From positions 1 through 12,196 of the forward strand of contig JAUVQZ010000069.1 in assembly GCA_030597865.1 (NCBI GenBank): a stretch of 12,196 bases of DNA, read 5' to 3'. Source of the stretch: Pseudomonadota bacterium (GTDB lineage Bacteria > Desulfobacterota > Desulfobulbia > Desulfobulbales > SURF-16). The notes below the pieces were generated by a model. The model did no database searches, was not told the DNA's origin, and worked only from the letters and a program-made list of their open reading frames with translations. Position 1 is the stretch's first letter. Every line of letters starts with the position of its first letter. Shown here piece by piece: positions 1-5,944 of the stretch. The position numbers were made by a program, and so were the translations under genes.

Positions 1-21
1 AGGAGCTCTGCCTAGCTGTTC

Positions 22-50
22 TTGCCTTATCCATGGATGCCTGTTATATA
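22..50 (+). promoter_or_regulatory. Candidate sigma-70 promoter of the tRNA-Arg gene
   Basis: TTGCCT at 22-27 and TATATA at 45-50 are separated by 17 bp, an ideal spacing for a housekeeping promoter, and lie about 60 bp upstream of the tRNA 5' end. TATAGT at 47-52 is an alternative -10 box. The assignment rests on box similarity and position only. Confidence 0.4.
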
Positions 51-108
51 GTATGGCTTCCATTTCCCCCTTAAGGGACAATGGCTGGATGGAGTTGGAA
101 CAAAAAAC

Positions 109-185
109 GGGCGGGTAGCTCAGCTGGATAGAGTGTCGGCCTCCGAAGCCGAAGGTCGTGGGTTCGAATCCCACCTCGCCCACCA
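109..185 (+). tRNA. tRNA-Arg (anticodon CCG)
   Basis: The cloverleaf closes completely. The acceptor stem is GGGCGGG (109-115) with CTCGCCC (175-181), with one G-U pair. The D stem is GCTC/GAGT. The anticodon stem TCGGC/GCCGA encloses loop CTCCGAA, giving anticodon CCG at 143-145. The T stem is GTGGG/CCCAC around TTCGAAT. The discriminator base is A182 and the CCA end (183-185) is encoded. The tRNA reads CGG arginine codons. It sits alone between a candidate promoter and a strong terminator, so it is probably a single-gene unit. No sign of integration was seen at its 3' end. Confidence 0.97.
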
Positions 186-192
186 GAAAATT

Positions 193-232
193 AAACGGCA
201 GATCAGGGGGTTTTCCCTGGTCTGCCGTTTTT
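193..232 (+). terminator. Intrinsic terminator after tRNA-Arg, probably bidirectional
   Basis: A 16-bp stem (193-208 with 215-230, one G-U pair) has a 6-nt loop and ends in a T run at 228-232. The base of the stem is A-rich on the left and T-rich on the right, so it can also end minus-strand transcription coming from the HEAT-repeat gene that stops at 305. Confidence 0.9.
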
Positions 233-304
233 CGTTCCAGCCCCAAACTGTTTTTTTTGGTGATGATGCCATGGGCGACAGGGGCAAGGCTGAAAAAGAT
301 TTGT

Positions 305-982
305 TTAGGGCTGGGCCAACTCCTGTAGCGCCTTGGCAACAGCCTTCTGAAACTCTTTGTCCGGGTGGTCTTGATGGGACAGGAGAAAATTTCTGCCCTT
401 CTCATCATTGATCTTTGCCAGATGTTCAACGGCCAGGATTGTCGCCAGATCGCATCCCGCCTCAGGGTTGTTCAAATTGTCGTCACCCTGGATCAGATCA
501 ATGAGGATTTCTTGTATCTCATGGCTTTTGATACCCATAAGGGCTTCCATTGCCAGGACAAGAACCGTGGGATCGGTGGAAAAGAGGAAGGGGCAGAGCG
601 TATCTGTTAAGGCGGGATCCTCAAAACTCCCAAGGGTCATGATTATTTCACCAAGAACCTCTGGGCCGGTACATGTGCGCAAGGCTTCCTGTAAATCGGG
701 AATAACGGCCCGGAGTTTAGATTTTCTGCTCCTTCTTATGCTGAGAAGTTGAATACGGTAGGATTGGTGGCGCAGGCCGGCACGGATTGCATCCACATCG
801 TTATCCATGATGGCAAAGAGGGTGTGATAAACCATTTCATGGGTTGCCTGGTCGCATTTTTTTTCTGCATAGATCTCAAAGAGTGCCGGTATTGCCCCTT
901 TGGCGCCTGACTCCTTGATGTCATCAAGGATTGCTATCTGCTCAAGCATGTCTTTTTCTTCAAAGTTGTGCAGTGACTCCAT
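305..982 (-). CDS. HEAT-repeat protein, role unknown
   Basis: The product is 225 residues, all predicted helical, made of repeated helix pairs with the Leu/Ala/Ile spacing of HEAT or PBS-lyase-type repeats. Examples are segments around IPALFEIYAE, LRAVIPDLQEAL, ALTDTLCPFLF and VLVLAMEALMGI. Such solenoids serve as protein-binding scaffolds, and no catalytic motif is visible. I chose the ATG at 982 because it follows a good ribosome site (GAGAGGAA) with proper spacing. The longer frame from 1021 would put that site and an A8 tract inside the coding region. No signal peptide or membrane segment is seen, so the protein is probably cytoplasmic. It converges on the tRNA terminator. The partner is unknown. 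Confidence 0.85.
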   Translation of the reverse strand: MESLHNFEEKDMLEQIAILDDIKESGAKGAIPALFEIYAEKKCDQATHEMVYHTLFAIMDNDVDAIRAGLRHQSYRIQLLSIRRSRKSKLRAVIPDLQEALRTCTGPEVLGEIIMTLGSFEDPALTDTLCPFLFSTDPTVLVLAMEALMGIKSHEIQEILIDLIQGDDNLNNPEAGCDLATILAVEHLAKINDEKGRNFLLSHQDHPDKEFQKAVAKALQELAQP

Positions 983-1210
983 CTGTTCCTCTCCCCTTTT
1001 TTTTAAAAACCGCAAAACCATGGAATGGTAATGCTCAATATGTAATACATTTCTTCTGTTAGGGATAGGGTGGAAGGCCTGTTTTGGCGTATGGGGGCAA
1101 GGGGACAGGTCGAAGGGTGCCGCCCATCAATGGCATGGTGGCAAAAATAAAGAACGGAAGGGGGGCAGGAAAGGCGGCAGTGGCTGAGCGGTTGCCGGCA
1201 GAGGAGATGC

Positions 1211-1480
1211 TTAACAGGTCAAGGCGAGCTCTTTTGCCAGGGTGCGAATTTTTTCGTCATAAAAACGGAGACAGGCCCGCTTGAATGATTTCATAGCTGT
1301 CTCTGAGCCGTATTGATTCGCCATGAAGGGGGTGTCTGCGCAGAGGGAGTTGAGGGTGTTGGGGGCGATGCCCTGGGTTTGCAGAAAGGCCATCTTTGCC
1401 CGTAATTCCTGGATGCGTTCATCCGTTTCAAGGCATTTTGATAAGGTCGTTAGGTGGCTTGTGTGGTCGGAATTCTTCAT
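1211..1480 (-). CDS. Small hypothetical protein
   Basis: This is an 89-residue soluble, mostly helical protein that I do not recognise. The ATG at 1480 is preceded by a near-perfect ribosome site GGAGGAGA (1485-1492). The in-frame ATG at 1498 would place that site inside the gene and is rejected. The N-terminal half has heptad-like spacing (around TDERIQELRAKMAFLQTQ) and may form a short coiled coil. The C-terminal half is basic and contains a GSETAMKSFKRACLRFYDEK segment. There are three cysteines but no CxxC pair. It is probably transcribed alone, separated by about 230 bp from the HEAT-repeat gene downstream. Confidence 0.75.
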   Translation of the reverse strand: MKNSDHTSHLTTLSKCLETDERIQELRAKMAFLQTQGIAPNTLNSLCADTPFMANQYGSETAMKSFKRACLRFYDEKIRTLAKELALTC

Positions 1481-1509
1481 GGCATCTCCTCCAGCCATAT
1501 TTTGAGATC

Positions 1510-1518
1510 TTTATATCA
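1510..1518 (-). promoter_or_regulatory. Candidate extended -10 promoter of the small hypothetical gene
   Basis: On the minus strand TGATATAAA forms an extended -10 box (TGnTATAAA), about 30 bp upstream of the ATG at 1480. No good -35 box is present at 17 bp, as is usual for extended -10 promoters. Weak evidence. Confidence 0.35.
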
Positions 1519-1719
1519 AAGTAGTATTGGTGGCAGGAGAAAACAATGGGCCCTTGGTTTAAAAATGGACTAGGAAAAACGCCTAGGGTGAAGGGCTGCA
1601 GCTTGCTGAAAATGAGGGTGCAGGGTAAGTAGACATGATAACAGAGGATTTTATTTGGGGAGGCCCGTTAGCAGGGAGTGGGTGTTTTTGATAGGCACCC
1701 TCTTTTAGGGTGTGGGGGC

Positions 1720-1815
1720 ATGAATAAAAATGTTAAACTAGCCTCGCATCAGCTCTGGGTTGAGGCGACACTAAGCAGGTTTAGCAGGGTTTTTTTGTGG
1801 GAAAAAGGGGGCTAG
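1720..1815 (+). CDS. Possible 31-codon leader ORF before the HD-GYP gene
   Basis: An ATG at 1720, preceded by GGTGTGGGGG, opens a 31-codon frame that stops at TAG 1813-1815, directly against the TTG start of the HD-GYP gene in the same frame. The peptide is basic and has no recognised motif. It may be a translated leader that hands ribosomes to the TTG start, or a chance frame. A hairpin (1695-1713) lies just upstream. Confidence 0.25.
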   Translation: MNKNVKLASHQLWVEATLSRFSRVFLWEKGG

Positions 1816-2784
1816 TTGCAATCATTTAGTAAGGAAAATTTTGTACCCGTCAGCCGGGAGGAAATCCAGGCCGGTTCTGAGAAGCTTACCTTTGATCTCT
1901 ACTCTATTAATCTGGACAAGGGCCAGATGGAACCGGCTGTTCTCTGCCGGCGTGGGACCTCGTCCCACGAGGTGGCAAGGGCAGTTTCTGATCGTCTTCT
2001 CGACAAGCTCTTTGTCAAAAAACAGGCCCTCCAGGAGTTCTATGATCATATGGAGGATTCCCTGGGTTCAATCATCGAAAATCCTCGTCTACCCACCAAG
2101 AAGAAGTCAGACATCCTCTATAACTGCGCCTCCAATGTGATGCAGGATGTCTATAATGATCCCCGCAGTGGCGACAATATTGAACGGAGCCGGGAGGTCA
2201 GTAATCATATCATTAGATTCACCTTGACTGATCCCGCCTCCATTCCTTCTCTGCTTTCTCTCTCCTCCCATAATTACTACACCTTCACCCACTGTGTGAA
2301 TGTGGCGGTGTTTGGCATTGGTCTCTGGCAGTTTATCGGTCTTGGCTCGCCATCCGAGCTCAGGGACTTTGCCCTGGGCGCCATTCTTCACGATGTGGGC
2401 AAGAGCAAGATTAGCGATGATATCCTCAATAAGCCTGGTAAGCTGACCGATGAGGAGTTTGAGATCATTAAGGGCCATCCCCGTAATGGCTATGAACTCA
2501 TGGAGGGCCGGGTCTCTGATGGGGCCCTGGACATCATTCTCCATCACCATGAGAGATATGATGGCACCGGTTATCCAGAACGATTACAGGGGGATACAAT
2601 CTCGGATAATGCCAAGGTTGCCATTCTTGCCGATGTCTATGATGCCTTGACCACCAATCGCCCCTATGGTGATGCCAGGGATCCCTTTCAGGCCATGCTG
2701 ATGATGAAGGAAGGTATGGTCGGTCATTTTGAGCAGGAAAAATTCATCTCCTTTATCAAGTTTTTAAGCAAGACCCCGACCTGA
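1816..2784 (+). CDS. HD-GYP domain protein, probable cyclic-di-GMP phosphodiesterase
   Basis: The product is 322 residues. The C-terminal half is an HD-GYP domain, a family that hydrolyses cyclic di-GMP to linear pGpG or GMP with a bi- or trinuclear metal centre. All hallmarks are visible: THCVN at 158-162, the HD pair in HDVGK at 192-196, GHP with His221, HHHE at 243-246, DGTGYP at 249-254 and ADVYDAL at 272-278. The N-terminal ~150 residues match no sensor domain I can name; there is no receiver domain or membrane segment, so the protein is cytoplasmic. The TTG start is preferred because an in-frame TAG lies immediately upstream, a purine-rich site (AAGGGGG, 1805-1811) is close, and the next ATG falls only at residue 38. 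It is the only c-di-GMP gene in the window. Confidence 0.92.
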   Translation: MQSFSKENFVPVSREEIQAGSEKLTFDLYSINLDKGQMEPAVLCRRGTSSHEVARAVSDRLLDKLFVKKQALQEFYDHMEDSLGSIIENPRLPTKKKSDILYNCASNVMQDVYNDPRSGDNIERSREVSNHIIRFTLTDPASIPSLLSLSSHNYYTFTHCVNVAVFGIGLWQFIGLGSPSELRDFALGAILHDVGKSKISDDILNKPGKLTDEEFEIIKGHPRNGYELMEGRVSDGALDIILHHHERYDGTGYPERLQGDTISDNAKVAILADVYDALTTNRPYGDARDPFQAMLMMKEGMVGHFEQEKFISFIKFLSKTPT

Positions 2785-2915
2785 TCGATCCACCTTCTTG
2801 TCATTTCTGTACCGGACCCTTTCTCTCATTTAAATATCCCTTTGCATGGCCCGTTTTTGCTGGTAGGAATTGTGTTTAAGGAAATGCTGTTTTAACCATA
2901 CTTATCTTGGGGTAT

Positions 2916-2981
2916 CTTGAAAAATTGTCGTCAGCCCAGTCTGGTGAGCGGGGTGAGACTTATCGAGGATAATTTTTCAAG
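2916..2981 (+). promoter_or_regulatory. Long leader hairpin upstream of rnc, candidate RNase III self-processing site
   Basis: CTTGAAAAATT (2916-2926) is the exact reverse complement of 2971-2981. The helix continues inward through G-U, U-A, C-G, one G-G mismatch, U-A and C-G, then a 5x4 internal loop, then AGTCT/AGACT (2938-2942 with 2956-2960) and a 13-nt loop. That is about 22 base pairs in total. The purine stretch GAGGA (2965-2969) lies in the right arm. No T run follows, so it is not a terminator. RNase III mRNAs in E. coli are cleaved by their own product in a leader hairpin; a similar role here is inferred. Confidence 0.6.
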
Positions 2982-3005
2982 GTGTCCCTGGCCAAAGAGT
3001 TGCGC

Positions 3006-3764
3006 ATGACAATACTAGATGCCCTGGTCATAAAAAACCGGGAAAAACTTGCCTCTTTTGAAGAGAAACTGGCCTATAGCTTTACGGATATCTCCCTGCT
3101 GCAGGAGGCCTTTATCCATAGCTCCTATGCCTTTGAGCAGGGCAATGACCTGCGCCGTGATAACGAGACCCTGGAATTTTTGGGTGATGCGGTTCTGGAT
3201 CTCACCGTGGGCCATGCCCTCTACCAGCATTATCCGGAGATGAAGGAGGGCGAGCTTACCCAGCTCCGGGCTGCCCTGGTCAATGAGAGTCATCTGGCCT
3301 GTATGGCCCGGGAGATTGATCTCGGTTCTGATCTTCTTCTGGGCAGGGGGGAGGATCACTCCCAGGGCCGCACCAAAAACTCCATTCTCTCCTGCGCCTT
3401 TGAGGCGGTCATGGGCGCTCTCTTTCTGGATGGCGGCTATCAGGTTGTTGAAAATGCCGTGGCCAAGCTGGTGGCCCCCTGGTTTGATGAGCGCCACAAG
3501 GATCTTGAGATTGCCGATGCCAAGAGCAGGTTGCAGGCCATGCTCCAGGAGATCTTCAGCGAAGGCCCCATCTACCATCTGGAAGGAACCTCCGGGCCCG
3601 ATCATGACAAGACCTTCAGTGTCTCTGTCCGTTTCCGGGATCAGGTTCTGGCCTCGGGTGAGGCCAAAAATAAGAAGAAAGCAGAACAGCAGGCCGCGGC
3701 CAAGGTTGTTGAGAATTTTGACTCCTATAATTTCAGAAGCAGCATCAAGGGGGGAGAAGAGTGA
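3006..3764 (+). CDS. rnc: Ribonuclease III
   Basis: This double-stranded-RNA endonuclease processes rRNA precursors and structured mRNAs as a homodimer. The product is 252 residues from ATG 3006, close to the usual 225-250. The N-terminal nuclease domain carries the signature NETLEFLGD (53-61), giving the usual Glu54, Glu57 and Asp61. The second metal-site motif reads SCAFEAVMGALFLDGG, with Glu133 present but Cys130 where the family normally has Asp. A double-stranded-RNA-binding domain follows (about 173-239), ending in the typical GEAKNKKKAEQQAAA. I prefer the ATG because AAAGAG (2994-2999) sits 6 nt upstream; a GTG at 2982 would add eight residues and abuts the leader hairpin. The stop overlaps the next small ORF. 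Confidence 0.95.
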   Translation: MTILDALVIKNREKLASFEEKLAYSFTDISLLQEAFIHSSYAFEQGNDLRRDNETLEFLGDAVLDLTVGHALYQHYPEMKEGELTQLRAALVNESHLACMAREIDLGSDLLLGRGEDHSQGRTKNSILSCAFEAVMGALFLDGGYQVVENAVAKLVAPWFDERHKDLEIADAKSRLQAMLQEIFSEGPIYHLEGTSGPDHDKTFSVSVRFRDQVLASGEAKNKKKAEQQAAAKVVENFDSYNFRSSIKGGEE

Positions 3765-3871
3765 TGACTCCCGTTATGCTTCATCCAGTCCCCATGGCTA
3801 AAGTTTTCGAAATGGTGGATATTATTCTGCCCCACCATGAACTGGAGTTTGCCAGGGTGGATACTGTTTGA
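3764..3871 (+). CDS. Micro-ORF (35 codons) overlapping rnc and the radical SAM gene
   Basis: The ATG at 3764 overlaps the rnc stop (TGATG) and follows a strong purine ribosome site, GGGGGGAGAAGAG, at the end of rnc. The frame ends at TGA 3869-3871, which overlaps the TTG start of the radical SAM gene at 3868 (TTGA). The 35-residue peptide (begins MTPVMLHPVPMAK, ends EFARVDTV) has no known motif or membrane segment. The double overlap suggests ribosomes pass from rnc through this ORF to the radical SAM gene, so it may serve as a translational bridge. It could also be the relic of a longer N-terminus. Unrecognised. Confidence 0.5.
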   Translation: MTPVMLHPVPMAKVFEMVDIILPHHELEFARVDTV

Positions 3872-4881
3872 CCCCCTTTGTTATTCCCTTTTTCATAGCC
3901 CACCAGGGCTGCCCCCACCAATGTGTGTTCTGCAACCAGCACGCCATTTCCGGTGCTGTTGCCGGAGAGGTGACCGCCGGCCAGGTCGGCAAGGAGATTG
4001 ACGAGAAGCTTGCCTGGCCCAGACGAGCTGGCAGGGTGGTGCAGGTCGCCTTTTACGGGGGGAGCTTCACCGGTCTGTCCCGGCCCTATCAAGAAGAGCT
4101 GTTAGGGGCGGTGGCGCCCTACCTGGCCGCTGGCCTGGTCCAGGAAATCCGCATCTCAACCCGGCCCGATTTTATCAGTCCGGCAATCGTTGAATATCTC
4201 AAGGCCTCTGGGGTCAGCCTTGTTGAGCTTGGGGTCCAGTCCCTGGATGATGGGGTGCTAGAAAAAAGCGGCCGCGGCCATACTGTCGCGGATGTGGAAG
4301 AGGCCTTTGCGGTTTTAAGGGCAGGGAAGATGCAGATTGGCGGTCAGCTCATGGTGGGCCTGCCCGGTGACAGCCGGCGCAAGGCCATGCAGAGCGCCGA
4401 CAGGTTGGCCGCCCTTGGCCCTGATCTGGTCCGGATCTATCCCACCCTGGTCATGAAGGGCAGCCCGTTGGCAGCCTTATTTGGCCAGGGGCTTTTCAGG
4501 CCCTGGTCCCTTGATCTTTGCACGGCCGTATGCAGTTGTATGAAGGGGGTTTTTGATCGCCAGGGCATTGTCGTTGCCCGCCTGGGTCTGCAGAGCTGCG
4601 AGACTCTGGAGCGGGATCTGCTGGCCGGCCCCTATCACCCCGCCTTTGGTGAGCTGGTCTTGGGTCGTCAGTACTATAGGATGGTGCGCAAAAGAGTTGT
4701 TGAGGCCAAAAAAGATGGTGGGGAACGGATGATCATCCTTCATCTTGCTGAGCGTGATCGTTCCCTCTTTGTTGGCATGAACAAGGCAAATATGGCCCGT
4801 TATAAGGGGCGTGATCTTCTCAACAATGTCGAGGTTGTCTTTGACCCCGATCAACCCCGTTTCACCGTGGAGGTGTCATAG
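3868..4881 (+). CDS. ELP3-like radical SAM protein without acetyltransferase domain
   Basis: The product is 337 residues. The radical SAM cluster motif CPHQCVFC gives Cys15, Cys19 and Cys22, which would bind a 4Fe-4S cluster that cleaves S-adenosylmethionine. Further family motifs are YGGSFTGL (63-70), STRPDFIS (97-104), ELGVQSLDDGVLEKSGRGHT (about 120-139) and GGQLMVGLPGD (158-168). The resemblance is to the radical SAM half of ELP3 (tRNA wobble-uridine carboxymethylation), but no GNAT domain is recognisable at the C-terminus, so the substrate is uncertain. The TTG start is the only start codon between the upstream in-frame stop (3838) and the Cys motif. From memory, genes of this type also follow rnc in many Clostridia. 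Translation is probably coupled to the micro-ORF. Confidence 0.88.
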   Translation: MTPFVIPFFIAHQGCPHQCVFCNQHAISGAVAGEVTAGQVGKEIDEKLAWPRRAGRVVQVAFYGGSFTGLSRPYQEELLGAVAPYLAAGLVQEIRISTRPDFISPAIVEYLKASGVSLVELGVQSLDDGVLEKSGRGHTVADVEEAFAVLRAGKMQIGGQLMVGLPGDSRRKAMQSADRLAALGPDLVRIYPTLVMKGSPLAALFGQGLFRPWSLDLCTAVCSCMKGVFDRQGIVVARLGLQSCETLERDLLAGPYHPAFGELVLGRQYYRMVRKRVVEAKKDGGERMIILHLAERDRSLFVGMNKANMARYKGRDLLNNVEVVFDPDQPRFTVEVS

Positions 4882-5041
4882 ATGGAGGCCCTTCGTTTAT
4901 TGCCGAACGGCGGGTCAATCAGGCCATAGGCCCGATGGCAGCCTGACCTAAGACCCGTGGTAGGATGTGCCCCTGGCCTTAGGGGATGATTCCCTGCTCC
5001 CTGCTGATCTGAAGATGGAGTCCCCGGTCGCTACATTTGAA

Positions 5042-5317
5042 TTATGCAACCTTGAGATGCAGTTTTTTGCCAAGCGCTTGGGCAAATTTTTCCAAAGTGG
5101 ATAGTTTTATATCCTCTGCATGGTTCTCAATGCGAGATATGGCTGATTTTTTTGTTTGGAGTTTTTGCGCTAATTGTTCTTGGGTGAGACCTGCTTCTTC
5201 CCGTGCAATTTTGAGCATGACTCCAATTTTAAATTGTTCGTAGCCTGAATCAAAGCCATTAGCGAATTCAGGATCACGGCTTTTGCGATTCTTTATGTAT
5301 TTTTTTAAATCACTCAT
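5042..5317 (-). CDS. higA: HigA-type antitoxin, XRE-family DNA-binding protein
   Basis: This 91-residue protein has a helix-turn-helix of the XRE/Cro type over about residues 32-88; the recognition region is LTQEQLAQKLQTKKSAISRIE. In HigBA modules such proteins neutralise the toxin and repress their own operon by binding a palindrome. The gene starts 3 bp after the toxin stop. Its ribosome site AAAGGAGG is formed by the last toxin codons, so translation should be efficient and coupled. Base use is more AT-rich than that of neighbouring genes, consistent with acquisition. The symbol reflects family and gene order (toxin first), not a proven orthologue. Confidence 0.88.
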   Translation of the reverse strand: MSDLKKYIKNRKSRDPEFANGFDSGYEQFKIGVMLKIAREEAGLTQEQLAQKLQTKKSAISRIENHAEDIKLSTLEKFAQALGKKLHLKVA

Positions 5318-5320
5318 GTC

Positions 5321-5665
5321 CTACCTCCTTTTGAAGTAATCCCGTTTCCTTTTTACTGCCAGTTTTATGGCCTGCTTCGGTGTTTTTTGGGTTTTCTTTT
5401 GGAAAGCGTGGTTGAGCACTATCAGTTTGGGGCCGTCGAAGAAGCCTAATAGACGAAATGTATCATTTCCTGATTTTACCCTGACCTCCCAAATGTCATC
5501 CGTGTTAATCAGTTTTTTGAGGTAGGTTGTAGGGACTTTGGGCAATTCTTCAATTACTTGTAACACCCAGACAACTTTTTGTGCCTGCTTTGCCGTTAAT
5601 GAATTAAGGAACTCCTCAACTGGGCTTTTCCCATTACCTTTTTTGTAAAAGTCAATTTCAGGCAT
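5321..5665 (-). CDS. higB: HigB/Gp49-type toxin (RelE superfamily mRNA interferase)
   Basis: This basic 114-residue protein has the layout of phage Gp49-like/HigB toxins, which cut mRNA on the ribosome. It shows an N-terminal FYKKGNGKSPVEEFL, a central DIWEVRVKSGNDTFRLLGFF, then VLNHAFQKKTQKTPKQAI and a Lys/Arg-rich tail. It precedes the antitoxin, as in HigBA and unlike RelBE. The ATG at 5665 fits the family N-terminus, but no Shine-Dalgarno sequence lies upstream. With the -10 box ending at 5672, the transcript would begin almost at the ATG and be leaderless or nearly so. AT-rich composition supports acquisition. Activity cannot be judged from sequence. Confidence 0.88.
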   Translation of the reverse strand: MPEIDFYKKGNGKSPVEEFLNSLTAKQAQKVVWVLQVIEELPKVPTTYLKKLINTDDIWEVRVKSGNDTFRLLGFFDGPKLIVLNHAFQKKTQKTPKQAIKLAVKRKRDYFKRR

Positions 5666-5671
5666 ACAGAT

Positions 5672-5700
5672 AAGTTAACTCGCGTGTTAACTTTTGGCAA
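5672..5700 (-). promoter_or_regulatory. higBA promoter with palindromic operator
   Basis: AAGTTAAC (5672-5679) and GTTAACTT (5686-5693) form a perfect 8-bp inverted repeat with a 6-bp spacer, 6 bp upstream of the toxin ATG. On the minus strand TTGCCA (5700-5695) and TAACTT (5677-5672) are 17 bp apart and make a good promoter. The palindrome fills the spacer and -10 region, which is where an autorepressing antitoxin would bind. Binding is inferred. Confidence 0.65.
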
Positions 5701-5717
5701 GGTGTACTTTTTATCCG

Positions 5718-5825
5718 CACCTAACGCAAAGCTAAGACGCGCGCCTAGCTTGTGCCGCATAAGTTCGAGTTGTAGTTAGGTGGCCGAAGCCGATAAAACT
5801 GGCGTTCTTGCGCGAATTGTTAGCT
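5718..5825. repeat. attC-like palindromic element (possible solitary integron recombination site)
   Basis: CACCTAAC (5718-5725) and GTTAGGTG (5775-5782) are exact inverted copies; they match the integron inverse core RYYYAAC and core GTTRRRY. A second, less exact core-like box GTTAGCT lies at 5819-5825, preceded by CGAATT as in several class 1 cassette sites. Inside, AAGCTA/TAGCTT (5729-5734 with 5746-5751) can pair. AAGACG and GGCGTTCTT can also pair with a bulge. The size (65 or 108 bp) is in the attC range. No integrase and no second attC are in the window, so this is tentative. Confidence 0.35.
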
Positions 5826-5909
5826 TTTTATCAGGGACCCCCTGCCAAGCTGCAGGCCCGGCAAGAATATTACGCCAGGGTTGTTGAAAAGGTGGGGCTG
5901 AACAAATAA
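5763..5909 (+). pseudogene. Possible 3' gene remnant, protein unknown
   Basis: An open frame of 48 codons without a good start codon runs to TAA 5907-5909. Its last ~37 residues (from KLAFLRELL to EYYARVVEKVGLNK) read like a real protein C-terminus and use the GC-rich codons of neighbouring genes, unlike the adjacent toxin-antitoxin genes. It overlaps the attC-like element at its 5' side. It may be the tail of a gene broken by an insertion. I cannot name the protein, and chance is possible. Confidence 0.25.
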
Positions 5910-5915
5910 CCTTTT

Positions 5916-5943
5916 CATCCCTCATCCCTCATCCCTCATCCCT
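5916..5943. repeat. Four tandem copies of CATCCCT
   Basis: The 7-bp unit CATCCCT is repeated exactly four times at 5916-5943, ending one base before the cmoB stop codon. It is too short for a CRISPR and looks like a slippage-prone microsatellite. Confidence 0.9.
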
Positions 5944-5944
5944 T

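Larger units (their letters stand above)
1499..1815. other. Intergenic leader region between divergent genes
   Basis: This 317-bp gap separates the minus-strand small gene from the plus-strand HD-GYP gene. It holds the candidate extended -10 box at 1510-1518, two small hairpins (CTAGG/CCTAG near 1570-1587 and the 7-bp stem at 1695-1713) and a possible leader ORF (1720-1815). No clear promoter for the HD-GYP gene stands out; TTGCTG with TAAGTA 17 bp later, near 1603-1631, is the best weak match. Confidence 0.5.

Noticed and set aside
109..304. tRNA-Arg as an integration site of a mobile island
   Set aside because: No integrase gene and no repeated copy of the tRNA 3' end is present in the window.
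133..411. Plus-strand 92-codon open frame
   Set aside because: It overlaps the tRNA-Arg gene and its terminator, then runs antisense to the HEAT-repeat gene.
1084..1284. Plus-strand 66-codon open frame
   Set aside because: It overlaps the small minus-strand gene, which has a strong ribosome site, and its composition is only a G-rich frame with no motif.
3015..3605. Long minus-strand open frame inside rnc
   Set aside because: It is a shadow of the well-supported RNase III gene on the other strand; there is no ribosome site or family resemblance.
4970..4985. CCCCT...AGGGG hairpin after the radical SAM gene as a terminator
   Set aside because: The stem is only 5 bp and is not followed by a T run.
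4882..5041. A second attC-like site on the antitoxin side of higBA
   Set aside because: I searched for GTTRRRY and RYYYAAC boxes with pairing and found none, so complete cassette boundaries cannot be claimed.
5916..5943. CATCCCT and ACACAAAG tandems as CRISPR arrays
   Set aside because: Units are 7-8 bp with no spacers, and no cas gene is present.
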